From Natrinema halophilum (GTDB taxonomy: Archaea; Halobacteriota; Halobacteria; Halobacteriales; Natrialbaceae): DNA of 64,000 bases. Within the stretch, counting starts at the first letter, position 1. Each line of letters begins with the position of its first letter. The DNA lies in NCBI RefSeq assembly GCF_013402815.2, contig NZ_CP058601.1, positions 372,001-436,000 of the forward strand, read 5' to 3'. The notes beneath the pieces were generated by a model, which was not told the origin of the DNA, did not search any database, and was given only the letters and a program-made list of their open reading frames with translations. Below, in pieces: positions 1 through 7,007 of the stretch. Both the position numbers and the translations under genes were made by a program.

Positions 1-1
1 A

Positions 2-424
2 GTTATCGGGTGGGTGGCCGTTACCGGAAGCGTCGGGGCACCCGCCATCGGTCTCGCCGCAGTGATTTTCCTGTGGACGCCGGCGCACTTCTACAGCCTC
101 GCGATCGCGTACCGGGAGGACTACGCGCGTGGTGGATTCCCGATGTTTCCTGTCGTCGAAGGCGTCCTTGCTGCCCGTCGACACGTCGCGTTCTATCTGG
201 GGGCGACGCTGCTGTCCGCGAGCGTCCTCGGCTGGCTGGCCGGTCTCGGATGGGTCTATGCGGTCACCTCGATCACGCTCGGCGCCGTCTTCCTCCGATC
301 GGTGATCCGTCAGTACCGCCGACCGACCGACGACGTCGCCCTGCGGTCGTTTTACGTGTCGAATTACTACCTCGGCGCGATACTGGTCGCGATCATCCTC
401 GAGACGCTCGTCGTCGCCGGATAG
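2..424 (+). CDS. ctaB: Heme o synthase (protoheme IX farnesyltransferase), C-terminal part
   Basis: The gene enters from the left edge, so only about 140 C-terminal residues are visible; the frame is open from base 2. CtaB is a multi-spanning UbiA-family membrane enzyme that adds a farnesyl tail to heme b, giving heme o for heme-copper reductases. The signature FLWTPAHFYSLAI followed by DYARGGFPM is the conserved second Asp-rich/loop region of CtaB, and the rest is hydrophobic helices ending with ILETLVVAG. In haloarchaea CtaB is often fused behind a CtaA domain; that cannot be judged here. Its position just upstream of nirK and a heme-copper operon fits a role in cofactor supply. Family call is firm; the start lies outside the window. 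Confidence 0.9.
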   Translation, partial: VIGWVAVTGSVGAPAIGLAAVIFLWTPAHFYSLAIAYREDYARGGFPMFPVVEGVLAARRHVAFYLGATLLSASVLGWLAGLGWVYAVTSITLGAVFLRSVIRQYRRPTDDVALRSFYVSNYYLGAILVAIILETLVVAG

Positions 425-471
425 CGACCACAGGTGCCGATTTTTCGTAGCGTAACCTCGAGTATCGATAC

Positions 472-480
472 GGTATATAA
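472..480 (+). promoter_or_regulatory. Possible TATA box upstream of nirK
   Basis: GGTATATAA lies about 100 bp before the nirK ATG in the 155-bp gap after ctaB. If used, it gives a leader of roughly 75 nt. A weaker AT-rich patch (TATTGAA near 541) lies at the leaderless distance. I see no clear palindromic operator, so which one drives nirK is open. Confidence 0.35.
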
Positions 481-579
481 CTGCCCACGATATAGCGGGA
501 ATTGCCAATTCGATTGCCATTTTTCGGGAACCGTCGCTACTATTGAACGTATGTCTTCCCTCTTCCCGAGTGTAAGACG

Positions 580-1677
580 ATGACTCAGAATACGACTCAC
601 CGACGGCGGTTTTTGCAGGCGATGGGTGCAGCCGGTGCGGTCGCGGTGGCCGGCTGTCTCGGCGGTGACGAATCGGGCACCGAGGCAAATGGTGATCAGA
701 ACGACGGTGGCGGTGAAGAAGATGGGCTGGCTGCGGCGAAGTCGGTCGACGTCGACCAGATCGCACGCGATCCGACCGACATCCCGGCACCGGTCGACTG
801 GACCCAGCCCCGCACGCACGACGTTACGATTCGGACCGAGAAGGTGACCGCCGAGATCGAACCCGGCGTCACCTTCGACTACATGACCTTCGAGGGGCAG
901 GTTCCGGGGCCGATGCTCCGGGTCCGTCGGGGTGACACGGTCAACCTCACCTTCGACGTCCCCGAGGAGTTGAACGCGGCGATGCACAACATGGACTTCC
1001 ACGCGGTCTACGGGCCGGGTGGCGGTGCCGACGCGACGACGATCGCCCCCGACGACGATCCGACCCAGATCCAGTTCCGCGCGGAGTACCCCGGCGTGTT
1101 CATCTACCACTGTGCGATCCCGAACATGGACATGCACATCAGTAGCGGGATGTTCGGCTCGATCCTGGTCGAGCCCGAAGACGGCCTCCCCGAGGTCGAC
1201 AACGAGTTCTACCTCGGCCAGCACGAAATCTACACCACCGGCGAGGTCGGCGAAGACGGCCACCACGGCTTCGACTACGAGGCGATGAAACGCGAACAGC
1301 CGACCTACGTCGTCTTCAACGGCCAGGCCTACGGCTTTACGGAAGACGCGGCCGGACCCATGCAGGCCAACACGGGCGAAACTGCCCGGGTCTACTTCGC
1401 CAACGGCGGCCCGAACCTGCTGAGTTCGCTCCACCCCATCGGCAACGTCTGGAGCGACCTCTACCGCGACGGTGACCTGCTGTCCGACCCCGCGAACAAC
1501 GTCGAAACGACGCCCGTCGCGCCCGGGACCACCACCGCCGGCGTGATGGAACTCCCCGTCCCCGGCCCGGTCAAAATCGTCGACCACGCGCTCTCGCGGG
1601 TCGTCCACCGCGGGGCACTCGGCGTCGTCGACGTGCAGGGCGAACCTAACCCCGAAGTCTTCGACCCCGATCCGTGA
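580..1677 (+). CDS. nirK: Copper-containing nitrite reductase, Tat lipoprotein
   Basis: Reduces nitrite to nitric oxide outside the membrane, the committing step of denitrification. The 365-residue protein starts with a Tat signal (RRRFLQ) and a lipobox ending at C26, so it is likely exported folded and lipid-anchored. Two cupredoxin domains follow. Type 1 copper ligands are H136, C178, H186 and M191; type 2 copper ligands are H141, H177 and H336; the catalytic Asp and His are D139 and H285. Length and motifs match the NirK family, and no key residue is missing. It sits between ctaB and a heme-copper reductase operon on the same strand, 322 bp before the latter. The ATG at 580 is chosen because it places the Tat motif at residues 8-13. 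Confidence 0.96.
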   Translation: MTQNTTHRRRFLQAMGAAGAVAVAGCLGGDESGTEANGDQNDGGGEEDGLAAAKSVDVDQIARDPTDIPAPVDWTQPRTHDVTIRTEKVTAEIEPGVTFDYMTFEGQVPGPMLRVRRGDTVNLTFDVPEELNAAMHNMDFHAVYGPGGGADATTIAPDDDPTQIQFRAEYPGVFIYHCAIPNMDMHISSGMFGSILVEPEDGLPEVDNEFYLGQHEIYTTGEVGEDGHHGFDYEAMKREQPTYVVFNGQAYGFTEDAAGPMQANTGETARVYFANGGPNLLSSLHPIGNVWSDLYRDGDLLSDPANNVETTPVAPGTTTAGVMELPVPGPVKIVDHALSRVVHRGALGVVDVQGEPNPEVFDPDP

Positions 1678-1680
1678 GCG

Positions 1681-1700
1681 GTGACGGCTCGCACCGTCAC
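1681..1700 (+). terminator. Stem-loop just after nirK
   Basis: GTGACGG - CTCGCA - CCGTCAC forms a perfect 7-bp stem with a 6-nt loop four bases after the nirK stop codon. There is no T-run directly behind it. A role as a transcript end or 3' stabiliser is inferred from position. Confidence 0.5.
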
Positions 1701-1823
1701 TCGCGTTCGTAACTGAAGAACTGCCGTCGGACCACACACCACTACCACTGCAACAATTCCTCCAACCCGCCGAAACGTCATTCCCTCGTCTGCCAGTGCG
1801 GTCCGGTTGGCCCTCGTGATCAC
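1697..1823 (-). pseudogene. Possible frameshifted small membrane protein
   Basis: On the minus strand a start at 1823 opens a frame (ITRANRTALADEG, then FRRVGGIVAVVVV) that looks like a short N-terminus plus one hydrophobic helix. The frame then runs on into antisense nirK, but one base over it reads VVRRQFFSYERE and stops at 1697, a natural-looking end for a tiny haloarchaeal membrane protein. This suggests one small gene with a frameshift, or a sequencing error. It may also be chance; I have no family match. Confidence 0.25.
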
Positions 1824-1999
1824 GGGCGTCGGGCAACTCGACGTCGCCCTCGGCTGACCCGACCGATGACGGGTCTTTTTTCGGTTCTCCCATCGGTGAG
1901 CCGAGCCGCCGTCATCGCACGGCGTCCCGGACTCACTCAGGGGAATATGTGCGGGAGAACGGCTATGCGGCTTTCAGATCGAAATCCGTCCGAACAGAG

Positions 2000-2149
2000 A
2001 TGACCGGGTCTCACTCGAGCGAACCGACACCGACGATGCAACGACTGTACGACCGTATCTGGTTACTGGCGGCGGCGGCGCTCGCGTTCTTCGCGCTCTC
2101 GTACGTCGTCTGGGGCTGGATAGACGTATTTTCCGTTCCACTGGGGTGA
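2000..2149 (+). CDS. Small single-helix subunit of the heme-copper reductase (CbaD-like)
   Basis: A 49-residue protein with a short polar N-terminus and one transmembrane helix (WLLAAAALAFFALSYVVW). It lies 4 bp before the CuA subunit gene, in the place occupied by the small subunit (CbaD, like subunit IIa of Thermus ba3 oxidase) in haloarchaeal ba3 operons. The frame is open from 1949, but the ATG at 2000 gives the compact protein expected of this subunit. Function is inferred from position, size and one helix; the sequence is too short for independent proof. Confidence 0.6.
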   Translation: MTGSHSSEPTPTMQRLYDRIWLLAAAALAFFALSYVVWGWIDVFSVPLG

Positions 2150-2153
2150 TTCG

Positions 2154-2693
2154 ATGACGTCACCGATCAAACCCCCCGACGGAAACTGGTGGAATCAGCC
2201 CGTCAACAGGCGCGAATCGATCTGGCTCGGCCTGGGTGCCGCCTGGTCGCTCGTTCTGTTCGGTTGGATGAGCACCTGGACGCGCATCGGGGATCAGAAC
2301 CCGATCGGGGAGACGCTTCGCGTCGACTCCGACGAGTACCAGCAGAAGATGAGCGAGTACAAGGAGGCGGCGACCGAGACCGAAGACGGACTCGTTCCAC
2401 CGGGAACGGACGTCTACCTCAACGCGATGCGCTTTATGTGGGACGGCGCGCCGGTCGTCCTCGAGACCGGAACGGAGTACGACATCCATCTCAGTTCCCT
2501 CGACGTCCAACACGGCTTCTCGCTGCGGCCGGAGGACGCGCTCAGCAAACAGATCAATCTACAGGTACTGCCGGGCTACGAGTGGGTCGTCCCGATGTCG
2601 TTCGACGAGCCCGGGACCTACCACATCATCTGTAACGAGTTCTGCGGGCAGGGTCACCGGACCATGCACGGGACGATCATCGTGGAGGAGTGA
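2154..2693 (+). CDS. Heme-copper reductase subunit II with CuA centre (CbaB-like)
   Basis: 179 residues: one N-terminal membrane helix (about 24-42), then an exported cupredoxin domain that takes electrons from a soluble donor such as halocyanin and passes them to subunit I. The CuA site is complete: H120, C160, C164, H168 and M171 in DVQHGF and CNEFCGQGHRTM. The start ATG has a GGGGTGA Shine-Dalgarno-like stretch just upstream that overlaps the end of the small subunit gene. Its stop lies 5 bp before the start of subunit I. The closest named family is subunit II of B-type (ba3) oxidases; equivalent CuA subunits also occur in some nitric oxide reductases, which matters because of the unusual subunit I. 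Confidence 0.9.
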   Translation: MTSPIKPPDGNWWNQPVNRRESIWLGLGAAWSLVLFGWMSTWTRIGDQNPIGETLRVDSDEYQQKMSEYKEAATETEDGLVPPGTDVYLNAMRFMWDGAPVVLETGTEYDIHLSSLDVQHGFSLRPEDALSKQINLQVLPGYEWVVPMSFDEPGTYHIICNEFCGQGHRTMHGTIIVEE

Positions 2694-2698
2694 GATAT

Positions 2699-4492
2699 AT
2701 GGCACACAGATTAGACGTTCTCGGTCTATTCGACAACGAGTATCGCGACGACGGGTTCCGGACCTGCTCCGTGACGGGGCTCGAGGTCCACCGGTCCGCC
2801 GAAAACCACGTCAAGCTGTTCGGGCTCACGGCGGTCGTTGCCCTGCTGTACGGTGGCATCCTCGCCATTACCGTCGCGATGACCCGCTGGGAGGTGGTCG
2901 GACTGCTCGGGCCCGAGGCGTTCTACAAGCACCTCAGCCTGCACGCCTGGAACCTGTTGATATTCTGGATGGTATTCATGGAGATCGCAATTCTCTACGT
3001 GGGCGGACCGATGGTGCTCGGCCGCCGCTTACCGTTTACGGCTATCGCGAAGACCGGCTGGCTCGTCATGGCCGTCGGCGCGGTGCTCGTCAACTACTCC
3101 ATCTGGACCACCGAACCGCCGAACGTGGCGCCGCTGCTGACTGCCTACGTCCCCCTGCCCATCGATCCGCTGTTTTACGCGGGCGCGATCGTATTCATCC
3201 TCGGAACCGTCGTCGCGGCGCTGCCGTTCTTCGTGACGATGTGGCAGGAAAAGCAGGATCAGCCGGAGCAGACGCTCCCGCTGGTCAGCTTCGCTGCGTT
3301 CGTCACGGCGATCATCGCCGTCGAAGCACTGGTCGGCGGCCTCGTGGCGTTCACGCCGGCTTTGCTGTGGCGGCTCGAGATCATCGAGTGGTGGGACGCG
3401 GCGTGGTACCGCCAGATGTACTGGATCATCGGCCACGGCACCCAGCAGATCAACCTCGTCGCGATGATCGCGGTCTGGTACTTCCTGACCCACGTCGTCG
3501 CGGGTGCGGAAGTCGTCAGCGAGAAGGTCTCACGGACGGCGTTCATCCTCTATCTGTTCTTCATCAATCTCGGGGCTGCCCACCACCTGCTCTCCGATCC
3601 TGCGGTCTCGACCGGGTGGCGAATCTGGAATACGTCCTACGCGTTCTATGGCGCGACGTTCGCGAGCCTCATCCACGCGTTCGCCATTCCGGCGGGGATC
3701 GAGGCCGGCCGCCGCAAACGCGGCAAGGGCGGCGGCCTGTTCGGCTGGCTCACGTCGGCTCCGTGGTCAAACCCGGTGTTCTCGTCGACGATCTTCTCGA
3801 TCATCCTCTTTGGCTTCCTCGGTGGAACGACCGGCGTCATGATGGGCCAACTGCAACTCAACATGACCTGGCACAACACGTTCGCGACGGTGGGACACTT
3901 CCACGCGACGGTCGTCCTCGGGACCACGGTCGCGTTCATGGGCCTGGTCTTCTTCGTGATCCGGACAATGTTCATGCGCCAGTATATCTCCGAGCGACTC
4001 GCGACGCTCCAGCCGTTCTTCTACTCGGCTGCGATGGGCGTCGCCGTTCTGATGATGATGTACGTCGGTATCCTCTACGGTGTGCCCCGCCGGACGGCCG
4101 AAGTCGTCGAGACCATTCCCGGCACCGAATTCAGCCTCTCGGCCGCGTCGCCGCTGTTCGCCATCTTCGGGATCTTCGCCCTGCTCGCCATCGCGGGTGG
4201 CATTCTCTTCATCCTCCTTGCGGTCGGCTCGCTGCTCTTCGGCGATCGCATCGAGAGCAGCGACAACAACGCCGATCTCGTCGCTGACGGAGGGGGCTCG
4301 GAACGCAGTTCCACAAGTAGCGCGTCTGAGCCGCGAGACAGTCTGGCGATGGCCACGGATCCCGACGATCCCGTCCACGCCTACGAGATGCGCGGCACGT
4401 TCGTCATCTGTCTGGTCTTTCTCGCCGCGTTCGTGATCACCTACCTGTTGAACTGGTACCTGCTAACCCAGCTCTGGTCGATCGGCGCCTGA
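2699..4492 (+). CDS. B-family heme-copper reductase subunit I lacking the active-site Tyr; oxidase or NO reductase
   Basis: 597-residue multi-helix membrane protein aligning along its length with Thermus ba3 subunit I. Heme and copper ligands are present: H82 and H402 for the low-spin heme, H400 for the high-spin heme, H246 and H295-H296 for CuB. The residue four after H246, a Tyr cross-linked to His in O2-reducing B-type enzymes (GHPIVY in Thermus), is Gln here: GHGTQQ, Q250. The K-channel Tyr seven residues further is Ile, while Y261 is retained. The nearest Tyr before the HH pair is Y285, ten residues away. Loss of the Tyr is typical of nitric oxide reductases. ATG 2699 is preferred over GTG 2690 because GGAGG sits 10 nt before it. 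A long acidic, Ser-rich loop separates the last helix. Confidence 0.85.
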   Translation: MAHRLDVLGLFDNEYRDDGFRTCSVTGLEVHRSAENHVKLFGLTAVVALLYGGILAITVAMTRWEVVGLLGPEAFYKHLSLHAWNLLIFWMVFMEIAILYVGGPMVLGRRLPFTAIAKTGWLVMAVGAVLVNYSIWTTEPPNVAPLLTAYVPLPIDPLFYAGAIVFILGTVVAALPFFVTMWQEKQDQPEQTLPLVSFAAFVTAIIAVEALVGGLVAFTPALLWRLEIIEWWDAAWYRQMYWIIGHGTQQINLVAMIAVWYFLTHVVAGAEVVSEKVSRTAFILYLFFINLGAAHHLLSDPAVSTGWRIWNTSYAFYGATFASLIHAFAIPAGIEAGRRKRGKGGGLFGWLTSAPWSNPVFSSTIFSIILFGFLGGTTGVMMGQLQLNMTWHNTFATVGHFHATVVLGTTVAFMGLVFFVIRTMFMRQYISERLATLQPFFYSAAMGVAVLMMMYVGILYGVPRRTAEVVETIPGTEFSLSAASPLFAIFGIFALLAIAGGILFILLAVGSLLFGDRIESSDNNADLVADGGGSERSSTSSASEPRDSLAMATDPDDPVHAYEMRGTFVICLVFLAAFVITYLLNWYLLTQLWSIGA

Positions 4493-4529
4493 CCGACCTG
4501 CCGAACCGGTTCCCTCGAACAATTTACCC

Positions 4530-5249
4530 ATGACATCCACCGACGCCAACGCGACCGCATCGCCCCTCGAGCTCGTCCGGCGAACCCTCGGCCAGGCCTG
4601 GCGAGACCTCCTGAGCATCTACTACACTAACACGCCGATCTGGCGGCTCCTCAAGAGCGTCGGGCTCCTCTTCTTCGGGTTCTTCTGCTGGTCAGCGAGC
4701 AGCCTGCTGCTCTCCTACGGCGTCGACTGGACAGTGCTCACGTACACGCGCGCCTACGGCTTCGTCCTCATCCTCTGGGGTCCGTTGACCCACGCCGTGG
4801 TCGTTCCGTTCGTGATTCGACTCCGGCGAACCGCCGATCGTCCGATCTTTCGGTCGGTCGCTCGCCATGGCTCGAAAATCAACCTCTCGGTCTTCCTGAC
4901 CCTCGTTTTGATACTCGGGACTGCACCCGTCTCGCCCATGCTCCTGGACTTCCAGTCGTCGTTACAGAACGGCTCCGGGTCGGACGTCAACCCTGACCTG
5001 GTGTGTAGTAAATCCGACGGTGAGATCACCTGCCAGCTTTCCGACTCCGACGGAATAGACGCCGTCGTAGTGACCAGTGGCGGTCGCGAAATCGAGCGTC
5101 TCGAGGGTCCTCCGTTCGAATTCACGATCCGCGAGGACGACCTGGAAGAGGTGGTCGGACAGAAGGAATTCGTCGTGGAACTCCGCGACGCGGACGCACG
5201 CACCTTGCGGCGATACCGCCGGTACGTCTCGTCCGTCCCCGAACGCTAG
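4530..5249 (+). CDS. Membrane protein of unknown function, downstream of the reductase operon
   Basis: 239 residues. Three or four hydrophobic helices fall in residues 35-150 (LLFFGFFCWSASSLLLSYGV and later segments), followed by a soluble C-terminal domain of about 90 residues with two Cys (VCSKSDGEITC) and a DGIDAVVVTSGG stretch that resembles an extracytoplasmic beta-domain. It starts 37 bp after subunit I on the same strand, so co-transcription is likely. It is not SCO/SenC (no CxxxC-His copper site). A structural or assembly role for the neighbouring enzyme is a guess from position only. Confidence 0.6.
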   Translation: MTSTDANATASPLELVRRTLGQAWRDLLSIYYTNTPIWRLLKSVGLLFFGFFCWSASSLLLSYGVDWTVLTYTRAYGFVLILWGPLTHAVVVPFVIRLRRTADRPIFRSVARHGSKINLSVFLTLVLILGTAPVSPMLLDFQSSLQNGSGSDVNPDLVCSKSDGEITCQLSDSDGIDAVVVTSGGREIERLEGPPFEFTIREDDLEEVVGQKEFVVELRDADARTLRRYRRYVSSVPER

Positions 5250-6030
5250 CTTCGGTTGCCGGGATCGACGTGAGGTCGGCAATCGAATTCGCTCGGTCAA
5301 ACCGCTTCGAGTGCTGTTCGCTCGGTCGATCAGGTCGCGGTCAGGGTCGTCGCCGAAACGTAGTAGTCGTTGAATGTCATTGTACACCCCGCTCGCGAAT
5401 TCGCAGCCAGCGGGCACTCGCTGGCCGCAGCAGTACGAACGGTGGGTAAATCGTTTCAGCGTCTTCTATGAGGCCGTCGCTCCCACCATCGTCGATTCGA
5501 CTCGCGGATGTTCTCTCGAGTAGGGCCGACGAGACGGCCGGCCGGAGAAACGATCCCGGAGGCGAGGGGACGTATTGTGACGAAGCCCAGATCGGATTGA
5601 TTACCGGGAATGGTGGTGCAATGATCAGCTCCTTCCCTCGCCTGGCAGGCGTTTCACACAGGAGTGTTATCAAACTGCTGGCCATTTCGTATCGGTATGA
5701 AAGAATTCGTTGTTCGGTTCTATATGAGCGCTGTCAGTTAGCTATAATTGAGGGGGAAGCCCCCTTCCCCATTGAGGCTCAAACACCCGCCGTCGAAATT
5801 GGAGACGCCACAAATCGAACGGTAACTCGTTCAGTGGCGAGTTCGTCCGACAGCGACCGATTTCGTTCGTCACTGCATTCGAACCGCTGCCTCTGAATCC
5901 GACTCCCTGTTTCGCGACGGCTCTCTGTTCTAGAGGAATCGTTTCGCGTCAACGGTTCGACTACGCGACGCCCGGTTCGTCATCGAATTGGACGCTCGAG
6001 AAGCAGTGGTCCAGTCTCGTCAAAGCGAGA
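5250..6030. other. Gene-free stretch between respiratory operon and minus-strand membrane protein
   Basis: About 780 bp. Open frames here (for example 5468-5896) give Ser/Arg-rich translations with no domain, typical of chance frames in GC-rich DNA. The only structure I see is the perfect hairpin at 5753-5770. Confidence 0.6.
5747..5776. repeat. Perfect hairpin flanked by direct repeats
   Basis: GGGGAAG-CCCC-CTTCCCC (5753-5770) is a 7-bp stem with a 4-nt loop. ATTGAG stands immediately on both sides (5747-5752 and 5771-5776). Direct repeats around a small palindrome look like a target-site duplication or the end structure of a mobile element, but no transposase is nearby. Confidence 0.5.
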
Positions 6031-6810
6031 TTAATATCCCTGGTCGTTTTCGAACTCGTACCGCCGTGCCGCCTTCTGTAGCGCCTTTTTACGGCGTTTC
6101 TTGTTCTCGCCGTTCATCTCTTTTCGCTCTTCCTCGATCGCCCACTCCGTGATGAGTTCTTTCGCTTTTTTTTCGACTTCCCGTTCGCGCCGTTGTTCCC
6201 GAAGAGAGACGATCAGACCGTAGCAGGATGCGCTGACTCCGACCAAAAGCACGAGAATGAAGCCCTTTCCCATCTGCGATTGTCCCAGATACCAATGCCA
6301 ACCGACGAAAACGGCGGTAAGTAGATATCTCGCGACTGCGATGAACGCCACGACGCCCACCGAAACCTGCCCACAGAATGACGTCAGGATTGTCATGTAC
6401 TCTTCGTTTTCGGTGACGAGCGGTGTCAAGTGCGCTAGCGTCGTCAGGAACACCCCGCAGACGAGTAAGATATATGCAGGGTATTGATCGAACAGAACCA
6501 TTTCAGTCGATCTAACAGATATGACGGTATACGTAGAAAAGGCCCCAAACAGGAACCAGCTCGTATCGGACGTGAGATCCTTTATCGAGGAGCCGAGATA
6601 ATAGCCCGTCCCGAGTCCGATTGCGGACATCTTGATGGAAAGAACGATCGTCCCGGAGACGTCCACCAGTTCGGCAGACTGACCGATAGCACCACCGAGT
6701 AAGGCCAGAAAGAACACGAACAAAACGCCCAATAGAAATGCCGTCGTCGGATCGTACCACCGGTGGTTCTGAATCCGCTGTGCTGTCACTTTCCCCCCCT
6801 TGTTTGCCAT
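6031..6810 (-). CDS. Multi-spanning membrane protein with charged cytoplasmic tail, unknown function
   Basis: 259 residues from the ATG at 6810, chosen because a TATA-like box sits 27-33 bp upstream, as for a leaderless gene. Six or so hydrophobic segments occupy residues 20-195 (for example AFLLGVLFVFFLALLGGAIG and ILVLLVGVSASCYGLIVSL). A basic/acidic tail from about 200 (REQRREREVEKKAKELITEW, then ERKEMNGENKKRRKK) is probably a cytoplasmic helix. The composition is less GC-rich and less acidic than its neighbours, hinting at acquired DNA. I do not recognise the family. Confidence 0.65.
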   Translation of the reverse strand: MANKGGKVTAQRIQNHRWYDPTTAFLLGVLFVFFLALLGGAIGQSAELVDVSGTIVLSIKMSAIGLGTGYYLGSSIKDLTSDTSWFLFGAFSTYTVISVRSTEMVLFDQYPAYILLVCGVFLTTLAHLTPLVTENEEYMTILTSFCGQVSVGVVAFIAVARYLLTAVFVGWHWYLGQSQMGKGFILVLLVGVSASCYGLIVSLREQRREREVEKKAKELITEWAIEEERKEMNGENKKRRKKALQKAARRYEFENDQGY

Positions 6811-6836
6811 AGCCACCCTAAGATTATGGCCCCTCG

Positions 6837-6843
6837 TATATAT
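6837..6843 (-). promoter_or_regulatory. TATA box for the 6810 gene
   Basis: ATATATA on the minus strand inside an AT-rich patch, 27-33 bp before the ATG at 6810. The spacing fits a leaderless transcript, the usual form in haloarchaea. Confidence 0.55.
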
Positions 6844-7007
6844 TATTAATGAAGTCAACTTTCATTAATTATTGCCCTATCTCGGAATCTGTTACTCAAA
6901 CTATACACGTATTATGCGTTATCGGTCGTGGGCAGAAAATGGCGTTTGGATCACCGCTCGTCCGTGGTAATTGGGGCCAAACCACTCTCGGACAGATTCG
7001 GCGCGAG

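Noticed and set aside
580-1893. A 508-residue minus-strand frame across nirK
   Set aside because: It is antisense to a well-supported nirK with all copper ligands; its translation is Gly/Val/Asp-rich and has no domain.
5468-5896. 142-residue plus-strand frame
   Set aside because: Composition lacks the haloarchaeal acidic bias, no motif, no promoter at the right distance; a chance frame.
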